A DNA stretch of 64,000 nt from NCBI RefSeq assembly GCF_000219625.1, contig NC_018213.1, forward strand, positions 1,234,055-1,298,054. The letters run 5' to 3'. The notes below the pieces were generated by a model. It worked only from the letters and a program-made list of their open reading frames with translations. It was not told where the DNA came from and ran no database searches. The stretch's first letter is position 1; each line of letters opens with the position of its first letter. The position numbers and the translations under genes are program-made. Of this stretch, positions 23,141 to 35,200 are shown one piece after another. Source of the DNA: Zymoseptoria tritici IPO323 (lineage: Eukaryota > Ascomycota > Dothideomycetes > Mycosphaerellales > Mycosphaerellaceae).

Positions 23141-26100
23141 TCAGCTCTGCATCGAGAACGAATTATTCCCACTGCCCACCGACTCGGTCTTGTGCACCTC
23201 CTCGCTTTCAACGCCTTCGTTGCGATAGACCTCTTGCATGTCGTGATCCTCGATTCCAAAGATGGTCTTGTTGAATTTCTCCAGGATCCCACAGTCCAAT
23301 TTGCACGTTTCGGAAATGGGCGCGAGGCCGCGGAGGAACTTGATCGTCCGCGCCATCAGGTACTGGAACTTTTCGCGGGGGACGAGTTGCGTGAGATATT
23401 GGCTTTCGTATGTGGCGGAAAGGACGAGCATGTTGCCGAATTGACTGCAATGAACTATGTCAGCACAAGATGTATGGAAGCGATCGTTGGAGTCGCGACT
23501 TACGCGTGTGCGGTGCCGTGAATGTTAGTAACAATCAGTCGGGGCGGCACGTTGTCAAAGGCCACGGTACTATGTATAGCCGCCTCGACGCACCGTCGCG
23601 CTGCTGCCCAGATGTGGTCATGGCCCATGCCGTTAATGGCCCTGAAGAGATGCACGTCCGCCTTGTGGCGACGATTGCCATCGGCATCTGTCGCAATGTC
23701 CTCGAGCTTCTTGCCCAGTTCCAAGCCTGGCATGATGTGGAGTGCGTAGTCGAGGAAGGGCCGGCTGCTGACGTATCGCGCTCCCCAGTACTTAGCTCGC
23801 AAGCGCGCATCGAGGATATCGCTTGGTGGTTGATCATCGTCATGCCACTGGTACTCATCAGGCAAATTCTTTCTCCAGGCCTCCAGAAAGGTTTGATGAT
23901 ATCGAAACATTTCTTGAACCATGTCCAAAGGCTGATCGAGGCATTCCGGGCCGTACATTTCGAGATGGACCTTGTTCAATCTCTTTCGGAGCCAGATCTG
24001 AGCGGTGAAGTAGGTCTCGATCTTTCTTTGAGCCTCCTTTTGAGCCTCACGGGAGCCCGCATGCTCGAGTTCTCCGTACTCATCCTCGACTCTGCCGCCA
24101 GGCATCAGAAGCTGATCTTCTAGGTCTTTGATCTGACTCCTGGGTAGATTCATCTCCGCAAGGATGTCTGTTTCCAGCTGTAGACATGACCAAGAAGCTA
24201 TGACAATAAGGCTCGATCGCGTATCTTTGTTGACACGCGATTGATCTTGCAACTGTGCTTGCCGGATGTCTGTGGACACATCGTATTCTGACCAGTATTG
24301 GGAGTTCCACAATTTGTAGCGGTCAAGGAGCGCACACAGAGCACGGCCCGCCATGCTGAACCAGCTCATGCTCTCTTTCACCCGCGCTAGCTGGCCTTTG
24401 TACAGTCCGGCTAGCAAGAACATCTGCGCGTGTACCAGATCATTGCCATCGCCTTGTTCGCCCAGAATCTCGGCGGCTTTCGCATAGTAAGCGATGCCAG
24501 GTATGACATCAAGATTGCGACGTCCAGTATGAAAGCTTGACGCGCCCTCCACGGATGAGCGACGGCTACGAGACTCGGTGGGAGGGGTTGGCTGGGGCTT
24601 GGGAGTGAAGTTCGGCGACATTGGAGAGGGCCTCATGTTGGCGGACAATGGCGAGCTTCCCGCAAACCCTCGTGACTCTGCGATGCCGTACGAGACGTGA
24701 GCGTTTGCTCTGAGTTTGCTGTCGGCGACGATGGACGGCAGAGGTTGTTTCCAAGCGCATATCTTGCCCAATGCAAGCACGAGGTATATGATGGCGTTTC
24801 CAGGTGACCGCTCGGTGGGCTCTTTGCGGACTTGTGCATCCGCGTTCACGGACGAGCCATCGTTCGATTTCTGTCTCTTGACACCCCGACCGTCGGAGTC
24901 CAAGCCTGAGTTCGGGCCGACCGCAAACGCGGCTGCCCGTACCTTTCCTGGCCTGCTGTATCGGTTAATGAAGTGATCGAGCATCTTTCTCAGCCTTCGC
25001 TTGTCGATGAACGGATGCATGATGTGTATGTTGCTCATATAGCTTTCGTAAAGGGCATTGATCGTGGCAGCATCCAAGTCAATGTCACCATTCGACTTGA
25101 GGCCGCCCGCGCCTGTCACTTCTGATCTTGAGCTGTCGCTACTCGGCGTAGATGGGAAACCGGCACCCCAAATGCCTTCGGGCTGTGGTGTGGTGGCATT
25201 GCCAGCCTCAGAACTGTCGTCACTTCTAGCAGGACTTGCTGGCACGCCAGGCGCTGTTCCGTCGTGCTCGTCAATGCCTTCGCCGCGAGTCCAGAGTCGA
25301 AGAATGCCACGATCTTCGGCTTCCATAACGTAGCCATCATTGTGCTTGACACCAGCGCGTTTCAACAGAGGCTTGATGCTCGGCCACAGCAAGAGCAGCT
25401 TATGCGGTGCTGTACGGTGATCGTCCGATCCTGCTTTTCGCTTGCGCTTCGATTTCTTGGCTTCGTCTTCGGAACTGCCGTCGTCGACCGGCTCGAATCG
25501 TTGCTGAACAGGTTGACTCGATTGAATACCTCGTGCGACTTGACCAGCTTGCGGACCATTCTGCGGACCATATTGTTCGACGCGGCGTAAGCGGGCGTCC
25601 ACGCTATCAATTTTCGACGTCAATGCCTCGAGTCCGGCTGTATGCGCTTCCATGTGAGCAAGCAACTTCTCCATATTCTTGTCGGTTCTGTTGAATGTCA
25701 GTGCACGTCATTCTACCTCGTTCCGACTATCATCGACTATCATACTTCACAGGTGGCGTGTCACGATACTGGCAAGGCAGACTATTCTCCTTACAGAACG
25801 AACATGGATTGCCTTCGTCACATTTCTGTTTACGTTGCCGACATTGCTCGCATGCCTGTGTAACGTTAGTACCCAAATATGAATACATTTCAAACGCGCC
25901 GTTGGCATACCTGAGTCGCACGCATTTGCTTTCGTTTCGGGCCATATGCATTGCTCGAGGCCGGGCCATAGTTGGGTGCACCGTACATGGGCGGTCCTGG
26001 CGGTCCGTAGCCATGATGTTGATCCATCATCGGCGGCATGTATTGCGGGTGATGTTGTTCGGGATGATGTTGCGGCATGCCGTGAGGAACGGGAACACCG

Positions 26101-26828
26101 TTCGGTGGGTATCCATGGTGACCACCGTGCTCCATCTGTTGCGGTGGTGGGCCAGGCTGTTGGCCGTCTGAACCGGGAGGATAATGTGAAGGCGGCGGCC
26201 CGTTGCTGGGAGTCGTGGGCGATCGCTGGTGTCCAGAATCGTGGGAGTATGTGCGGTTCACAGACGCTGGCGTCTGATGCCCGGAAGAGACATGATTGTA
26301 CTGTGGATGCTGATGACGGTATTCGGGACCCGGATCGTGTGACGGCGGCGCACTTGGATGGCGGAATGAAGGGAGGACTTGTTGCTCAGACGACGTCGTC
26401 GCTGGCGGCGGGAAGGCCGCGGACTGTATGGGAGGCAGCGCGGGACTCTGCGACGGTGGTCCACCGCCTACTGAACTAGGATACTGTTGTGATTGTGGAG
26501 GCGGTGGCCGCGATTGATATTGCTGTTGCTGCTGCTGCTGCTGAGGAGGAGGCGCACGAGGAGGCGGCGGGCCTGGATGTGAAGGCGCGGAGTGGGGTGG
26601 TGGAGGATGCGTCTGGTGGTGGTGCGGCGGCGGTGCCTGTTGCTGCGACGGAGGTGGAGCGGGCGGAGGGTGAGGAGACGAGTACTGCGGCGGCGGCGGA
26701 GGAGGGTGAGGGTGTTGATAGTGGTGTTGCGGATGGTGCTGCTGCTGCTGCGGTGGTTGCTGCTGTCGCGGGTCGTGGGGAGGGGGAGGTGGTTGTCCGT
26801 AGGTGGATGGTCTCCGGGAGTCCATCAT
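23141..26828 (-). CDS. Zn2Cys6 fungal-specific transcription factor
   Basis: Four exons: 25911..26828, 25746..25855, 23504..25687 and 23141..23444 (introns of 55, 58 and 59 bp), 1171 residues. The N-terminal 300 residues are extremely Pro/Gln/His-rich (poly-P and poly-Q runs), a likely activation region. The binuclear zinc cluster is encoded almost entirely by the small second exon: cysteines at about 308, 311, 318, 324, 327 and 334 (CEQCRQRKQKCDEGNPCSFC), spacing 2-6-5-2-6. A coiled-coil linker follows (MEKLLAHMEAHTAGLEALTS). The middle homology region lies downstream (residues about 600-950). The last exon ends FSMQS. ATG 26828 is used because the longer frame begins with GTG. It is a nuclear DNA-binding protein; targets are unknown. 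Confidence 0.9.
26473..26810 (-). repeat. Poly-Gln/poly-Pro coding microsatellite zone
   Basis: Within exon 1 of the Zn2Cys6 gene, runs of CAG/CAA and CCN codons (for example around 26520-26545 and 26735-26765) form imperfect trinucleotide repeats encoding Q and P tracts. Such tracts are length-variable between strains. Confidence 0.7.
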
Positions 26829-29800
26829 AACGGTCGGCACTCGCACTCGCCATGCGGTCAGAGCACAGGGAGCCGACTACTCAGGTCGGAACACGGGGAT
26901 CTGACCTCGTGCAGTGACCGTGACCTGACGGGTTACGGTTACGGATCGCGGGCGTGCGCAGGTCAAACAGCAGGCCAAGCTTCTGCGGTAGGTCCGTTGG
27001 TTAGGTTGTGCGGAGCGGTGGATGATTCGCAGTAAGCAGGGCTCTGCCGGGATGCCACTGGCAGGCTCAGCGCGCAACGGGAGTTCCGGGCAATCCAAGA
27101 AGCTGGTCAAATCAACGCCCAACGGTCGCGCGACGGATTGAGAGGTCCAGCTTGGGTTTTGGGGGAATGAGGGAATACGATTGGGGATGTCAGGCCCGCG
27201 AGAGCTAAATCAATGCAATACACAGGACAGGGCACGCCACTGCGGTACCTGGCGAGTAGAGGTACCACCCGTTGACCGCTTCGCTTCGCTTCTTCTTCCC
27301 GGCACAAGACAAGGCACCGCTTGGGGACCTGAGGATGTTCTGAGTTTGACTTTGCGCCGCGGCTGGCTCGTATGCTGCTGGGCCTGGCTTGAGCTTCTCT
27401 TCTCGGGCGGTGGGCAGGGCAGCGTGGCACCGACTCTCTGGAAGCTGGAACAGACACCCAAACCTTATTCGCCGAATGCGATCATCAGATAACGGCACCG
27501 CCAATCGACCGAGCTTGCAAGTTGCGAGCCTCGCCACGGGGATTGCTGGGGCAGGCTGACAGCACTGGCAGCAGTATCTGAACAACAGCAGGCTCTCGAT
27601 GTGCAATGGTGCAGTGGTGCGATGTCAAAACCCGAGAATGTGATGTGACCCACGTCCAGGTACCAGAGACTCCGCCGCGGAAACCTCGGATCCGAATCCC
27701 TAGCTCTGATAGAGATGGTGATGGTTGTGTTGCTATATAGCGAGTACATAAGATATGCCCAGTTCCCGTGGGTCGAGATGGGAAGAATACGCTATAGTTC
27801 TAGCTACAACACTGACTGATACATCCTCGATAGCTCCAACGCCACCAACCACAACGATGAGTATTGATCGTCCACGGCGCACAACGCACAACTGACTGCG
27901 TCTAATTCTACCCCAGACGACATGTCCAAAGCACGATCCACACATGACAAGCCCGCTTTATTGCCCTTTACCTCCGACCGGCAGTTTTGGCGCCAAACGA
28001 TCACTTTAGCGCCCTCAGCCCTGACCTGATCCGAGCGGACCGAGTCCTGTCATTTGTTGGACGAGACCGCGGGCAGCTTTCCCAAAACTGTATATCCCTT
28101 GTTCATGTTCTGCGTGGATGGCAAATGACAGAAGCACGACATCTCGAAGAGTCGAATGTCTGCAGACGACAGGAGCGGTTCCTGCTGCTGTCTATTGTGA
28201 TGCGCGATGCGGTGTAGCAGCCTGCCGCTTTTGCCGCTAGAAGACTCGACTCATGCACGCGGCTGCAGACGTTGGATTTGAGATGTTCTCGAATCATGCA
28301 GGTCTCCCGTGAGCACCGGCAGGAGCCTTGTCTGTTGTCGGAGTACGTACTGGAGTTGTGATAGCTGCGACACATTCTCCGACCTCCTCGAGATGATGAT
28401 GATGAGCAGGTACATAATAACCTCTCACGCTTCGCAAACTCGGCGTCCGACCGGCTGTCAGCTTCAGCATTGTTATTATGACCAGGGGCATAGTGATCAA
28501 ATTCGCCACAACTGCTCGGCAAGAGAGCGAGAAAGGACTCGTCACATATGATCAAACGACGATGCTCTAGCAGGGATGGAGCTTTACACCTGCATCGTCT
28601 AGTCTGTCGCATTGGCACTTCCCTCGAACGCATTCCCGCCCTTGCATCTCTGATTTGCCATGTCTTGACGAATCCAGTCCTCGTGATGCCGTAGCGGCTT
28701 GTACGTGCAGAATCGCTGCAGCTGTGAGCCGCAGCAGTTCGCCTACGTTGCGGTGAGCGATGTGCTGTCGGTCGTCGGAGCCGTCGCTTCTGGCGTAGTT
28801 CAGCTCTAGTCGCATGCAGCCATGCAACAACTTGCCAGCATCTCCCCTGCAATGTTCAGACTGGACTCGGAAATGCCGCCGCCACTGCTTGCCTCTTGCG
28901 ATGTTACGTGCAGGTCACATCCCACGTGTTGATGATGTCAAACATTGTACGAGCTCGTGGTGTAGAGAGACTTTTCAACGAGGCCCTTGTTGATATCAAT
29001 CAGGCCTTGTCCTTGCCAGATCTGGGTCATTTTGTACCTCCAAATCCTGTTTTTGAGTATGCGATCAGTCGCATTGGAAGAAGCAGCCCGATTGTGCATG
29101 GTGCGCTGGCATCATCCTCCTGCCCTGACCGACTTTTGTCCTCCACCATTGGTGGCACCGATGCGCTCAGCCCGCGAACAACGCAGAAATGCTGGGCATA
29201 ACCATGCATGCAGCCCGTCGTACGATGATGCACAAATCGAACGTCTCGGCCACAGCTCGGCGTGGACTCCGAGGAGTTGGTTGACAACCCTTCGACTGGA
29301 TCAAGATTGACGCCTGAGGCAGACGCCACACGGCCTCATGAGAAGCAACTCTTCGACCTTCACCGCGAATACTTCCAGGCTGTAGTGTACATTTCCAAGG
29401 CTCCGAGTGCTCGCTGAGATTCGACGCACAGTTTGTATCGCTTATGGATAGCCATCGCCCACAATTCACCGCAATACTTCAGGCAGGAACTCATTTCGAA
29501 AGCTGTATTAATGCCCAAGCCTACACGGTAGCTCGGACCTCACAACACAAGACACGGCTCAGGGACTTGTCAAGACGATCACGCGGTCCTTCGTATGTCG
29601 CAGTGCCAGAGGATGGACTTCTGGCAATATTCGGAGGACTTCAAACAGGCACAATCCTTGACATGTCTTACTGACCATAGCAACCTCGAAATCACATGAC
29701 GAAAGCCACATGCGTGTCACATCCTGAGACTCCTGACTGCAAGAAAGCATCCCGACATCGAGCTGACCACCACGACCACGACCAAGGAGCTAGCGACAGA

Positions 29801-32208
29801 GTCGAGACTCGAGACGCACGACCTCACCCGACCGCTTAACGCATACATGCAAAGCACGAAGTACGAGCCGCTCGGACCCGAATACAGCTCACAATGGAAG
29901 ACGACCTCGACGATGATCAGGTACGCGTTTCAGATTACAGCCATGTGACCAACGATGGTGCGACTTGTTCGCCATAAACCTTGTAGATGCAAATCATTCG
30001 AAGCGGAGCCGCTACGGACGAGATCACATGTTCGAGCGAGTCAGGACGATGCAGAATGCAGGCGACTACTACGACTCATGGGCTCGGCTTTCATCTGCGG
30101 CCTTAACCCCGAGCGTCAGGTCAAGACTTTGAGGTCGAACCGTCGAACTACATATCTACCACGCCGGGAGTCATCCCGAGTCAAGGCAACGACAACCGAC
30201 GACTGCGGTGTGCACCAAAGCTACATGCCAGTACTCGAGTGCCGCCAAGCTCCTGCACGGGAGCCAACGTTGAGGGCGTTCCGCAAGTCGAAGAACCCCA
30301 GACTCGATCCGACTCCATCACAACAACCAACTTCTACATCGTTTGGTCATATCTCCACTTCGGGACAGTACAGGGCCTAGATGACGATGGCCTCCGGCAA
30401 TATTCGATCTTGCCGACCTATAGAGCCCAGCCGTCAATGGCTCACCATTACCCTTCTATTGGTCCGAGAATTTGGAAATAATGCTCGGCATGCGGAGAGA
30501 CAGGCAGGGAAGAGCTTCCAGTTCAATGCCGGATCCATGTCCATGTGTCAACAACACGGTACCTCGATACTCGAATGTCAGTCGACTATCCGCCAATGCT
30601 CAGACTATTGGACTGTACGACCATGGCATGAAAGACCTGCGATGAAACAAGAGCAGTCGATAGCCAGTCGCGACATACCATTACTACCCCACTTACAGAT
30701 CACAACCAGGTCAACATTCCAAATGCCCCGGTCTCCCCACAACAACGGTCTCTGACACATACGAAGACTTCGCAATCCGCATGATCACTTCTTCAACAAG
30801 GCGTTTCAGGAGGCACCATGCACAGCGATAGACTTCCGCCCCAGGTCGGATTGCGCGATTGGTGTGATGGCCGTGTTTGGAGAGTTTTGAAGATGTGCAG
30901 CAGTGGACGATAAGGCCAGCACCGCCGCCGTCATACCTCACATCACTGACATGCAGAGTACGTCTTGTGAACAAACTCGAATCGAAGCGTACAGCTGGTG
31001 TGAACGAGCTGAGTCGGGGAAGACTCCTTGAAACTTGGACATTTGTCGCCTCCCGCGTGCGTGGTTTTGGATGCTTCTGGCCCCGATATCTCATTTGCGC
31101 GTCCAACCCTCGCGAGTTGGATCCGCTTCCAGATTCCATGTTCAAATCGACGAAAAGGTAAGCGACATCGCCTACGAGCCACGGGGCCCTCGATGATTCT
31201 CAACACCTCATCTTTCCCCATCACCTCACCACCCCTCCTTGTCCTCCTCAGATCAAGATCTTCATCACCGCGCAATACTTGCACACCCGCGGTTCTTCGC
31301 GTACCACAATCTCCGTCGGTCCCCTGTTTTTATTACAGATCTTCGTCCAAGGCCGAGCCAGCCGGTCGATCAAGCGCCAGAAACCATTTCCCTGGACCTT
31401 CAGCCGCTGTCGATCGTCACTTACCCTCCCATCGTCTCATGATCAAAACACAAACAGTCAGAAGTGCGCAAAAAAAAGAAACGGACCACTCGCCGAAGCA
31501 TGGCTACACTGTTTAGCACGGCACAACCGAACTGCTGTTTTCTTCCCGTGCGCAAGCGGCATGCCAACCTCGGAATTTTATCAAATCATTCCGCTACAAA
31601 CATCCAATCCCGTTGCGAGAACGTATTCGAAGGCGTTCGTTGGCCGGTCTGTAAGGCGCTGCCACGTTGTTGGCGTTCGCACGGACTGTACGGCACGGCA
31701 CAGGTGGCGTTCTTGGAATAAAGCACGGAAGAACAGGAAGTAAGTTGGTGCTAGAATGGCGGCGGCCACGTTTGTGCTATTTTTGATCGCGAGGTATTTG
31801 TGATGCGTTGAGAACAAGCGAGGAGCGAGGTTCTTGGATACAGTGGCGAAGAGAGCAAAGTAGGGTGAGGCGGTGTGGCATTGTAGGAATCATTGTGAGT
31901 GTCGGTGTGGCGGATTTCTGGTACTGTAAAGTCTGAACGTAGTACACATCTACGTACCTGCACTACGTGTTCAGTGTTCACCGCTCATAACGGCACGAGA
32001 AGGCTGCGAAGATTAGTACTGCAAGACAGACTTCATGTGACTTGGTTGCATTCGTCTTGTGGCCACCGTGTACGATCAGCTGGTTTGGGACGAAGACAGC
32101 GGAAATTGTACGAGTTGTTATTCACATCGCATGATACTTTAGCTACGCTGTTGCACTTACTTCGACCTCGAATTTGCACATCTGCTCTATATGTGCGAGC
32201 TTTTATTC
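26829..32208. other. 5.4-kb stretch without a confident gene
   Basis: The left part (26829-27200) is the upstream region of the Zn2Cys6 gene. From 27.2 to 32.2 kb only short, overlapping frames occur on both strands. One region may be a degraded gene: 29894-30481 on plus, with a short ATG exon (MEDDLDDDQ followed by GTACGC) and a later open stretch (VEEPQTRSDSITTTNFYIVW). It has an internal stop and no recognisable domain. Base composition here is normal, unlike the RIPed tract that follows, so this is not an obvious RIPed transposon. No terminal repeats, transposase or reverse transcriptase motif was found. Confidence 0.45.
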
Positions 32209-35200
32209 TTAGAGCAATTTAAGGCTCTCCTAGAACTCTCCGCCTTCGAGGCTATTAACGTCGCCGACCTCTTCCGGCATAAATAATAGCATTTTGGCGG
32301 TACGATTGTCTAATTCTTTAATGTTTAGGCGAGCGCTAGGACTAACTTAAGGTATCGATAGTGCTATTAGGGCTCGTAACTGCTCTTCTTCTTTAAGCGC
32401 ACCTCTAGTAGCGACCGAGCTTAAATTTCCTTCGATCTCGACGTCTTCGTCCTTAGTCGGCGTTATAGGTTACGAAGCCTCTATAGTAATATCGGTTCCT
32501 ATCTCTTCTTTAATATGCTCGTTACGGATCTCACTCGCTCTTAGAAATAATAACTACGATCGAGCTTGCTCCTACGACTCTCGCAAAGACAGACCTAGTA
32601 CGAGCGCTACTTTCCTATTAACACTATTGCCGACGATCTTGTATTACTAAGCAGGGCTACCTATTAGAACCTCCTAGTCTTAATAGCCCTAAGCTCGCCT
32701 CGCTTCTATAATAGTCTAGATCCGATTCTAAGACTAGTATATAAAACGTCTATTAATGCTATCTCCGATAGCGGTCTTAGTAACGATAGTTAGAAAGAGG
32801 CTATTTAGGAACATTCGCAAAAACATTCTCGAGTTCTCCTGCCGACAGGTTGCGTTAATGTTGTCGCAGAATGTTAAGGGTTCTCCGCGTAGAAGCCCGA
32901 GCAATTTAGCCTATATAAGACCTACCCTGTACAGTCGAGTAGGTATAGCCGCTATCCGTATTCGGTTTGTTGCCGACTCTAGCGACATAGTCCGATAGTC
33001 TAGGAATTGCGGGCAGAGCTACGGTTACGCATCTCCGATGTCTAGCAAGTCGGCGTAAGCCTACGCCGGAGTAACGTATAGGAACGTAGTAAATTCGTCT
33101 CTACGACTGCCGAAAGGTAGTCCGTTGCTCGAGAGGCCTAGTGCACGACTTCTAAAGCTTATATTTAGATAACTGTAGCTATAAGCAATTAGCGATAGTA
33201 GTAGCAGACCGGGAGCGGAAGCAACGATAAATACTCTTAATCGCTACTATAAACTCCCGTAGGACTAGGCATCGCCTAGGAATTGCTAGACTTAATAACC
33301 TAGCGCGACTAATGCCGCTACGATTTAGGAGAACATATTCTAATCTTTGTTCGGTCCTATCCCGGCGGTTATTGTAACAACGTTCTTAAGTAGGAAGTAC
33401 CGCGGGACGTAGAAGTCTACAAAGGACACGATCGATGCAACTAGCGAAGCGTTCTGCTTAGACTGCTTGCTAAGCTTAAAGAGCTGTAGTATTAAGAACC
33501 TAGGGCATAGACTTCCGCCTACGAGGATTTAAATATCTCCCGGCTACGCGATATTTAGCTTTAGGTCGCCTGCTATAGCTCTAGCAAGCAAGTCGTTAAC
33601 TAAGCCTAGGAAATATTCTATTTAGTCCGGTCGTCGGACGTTCGCATAATAGCTATGCAGTGCGTGCTCGTTCTAATCTACTGCGTACTTAAGCTTAGCG
33701 ATGCTAGCTTCTTCTAAGCTACGGTTAAAGGTTCTACTACCGTAGAAGAGACTTATTCCGACTATTTTCTCGCCGTAGTACATATTAGGATTCTATCCTT
33801 CTTTTATTAGTAGAAACCTATCTCGTACTACTAAAAGGTCTTCGGCGAGGTAGAAGAAATCGCTAGTCCCGTCTCGGTCGTACAGCGTAACAATGTCTCT
33901 AGAATCGATTTAGTCTTAACGAAAGCAGCGCATATAGCACTTCCGGATAATTTTATCGCATGCTTTATTAAACACGACGTCCGTAAGTACTAGCTCGTTC
34001 GGCCTAGCTTTCGCGCCTATCTACTGCTTACTCTTCTACAAGAATTAACGCAGAACGACGCGCTGCTTCTAGGTATCGAACTCGATAATTTAGGCAGGCT
34101 AGAGCCGGTCCTCGCTAAGGTTATTATTCTATTCGCGGACGAGGACGGTATTACTAATTACATATTTGCTTCGGCACTCGTTAAATATAGGAACGTTATG
34201 CTTGTACTAGCACCTAAAGTCGCTTGCTTAAATTGCAACGAAGTCGTATATGTCTTGCTCGTAAACTATGCGGAACTTCTGGCGCACGAAGTGTCCTCCC
34301 TGCTAATATAGATCCTTAGTATACTAAGATACGTCTGCCTTATCTAAGACGCAATTTAGGTCGAGAGCTAATATGCCGTAGCTACAGTTGTCGGACAAGA
34401 AGAGCTTATTCGCAAAAGGGTAATAGGCTTTGCTAAGTATAGTGTCCTTTAGCTCGTATAGCTAGAGAACATCGAGCGAAGTACGATCTTTGCGAGTATG
34501 CACGTTCTAAATATAGGCATACTATGCGTGCGCTTTAATCCCCTATTTAGTACTAATATCCGGCGCGACGCATACGACATCCCCTGTGTTTACTATAACT
34601 GCTTTGTTCCCCTCTTAAGATTTGCTTTAGCTTATACTCCTAGGCGTTAAGGTTTGTATTAGCGGTGCACTCGGAGATGCTCGTCGCGGTGTTAGTCTAA
34701 GCCTTGCTTTTAGCTTATCCGACTTCTTTAGCACATTTCGGTCTATAATCGTCCGCTCTTCTAGCTAGTTATTAAAGTACATATGTCGAAAGCACTAGTA
34801 GACAAAAAGCGTAACGATCGTTCGCAACTCCTTATTTAGCTGCGCTAGGATAGCTATAAGATTATAGGGATCGACTTTACCCTAGATCGGTTATTAGCAT
34901 AATCTAGACTCTTTATTATCGATATCCTAGCATTCTTTCTAAAGGAAGCCGACATTTGCGGCAATAGTCGTGCGGAAGTCTTTAAGTTTGCATTTAGCTA
35001 GCTATTAGTTAAAGCTAGTATTATCGCTGTAGAGTCTAGTTAGCTATTAGTAAAATCGTCTGCGGAAATGTCTAAGGGTAACCTACTAGTTGCTAAGGAG
35101 GTAGTCGACGAAGTGCTTCCCGAACTATACTAGCTAAAGGAACGGCTCGTAGAATCGACAATATTCCGGTGTAGGCGTTCCTAGCTTGTACTAATAACTA

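Noticed and set aside
28103..28852. 249-codon minus-strand frame
   Set aside because: Composition is random-like (Arg/Ser/Cys mixture), with no domain, signal or splice support.
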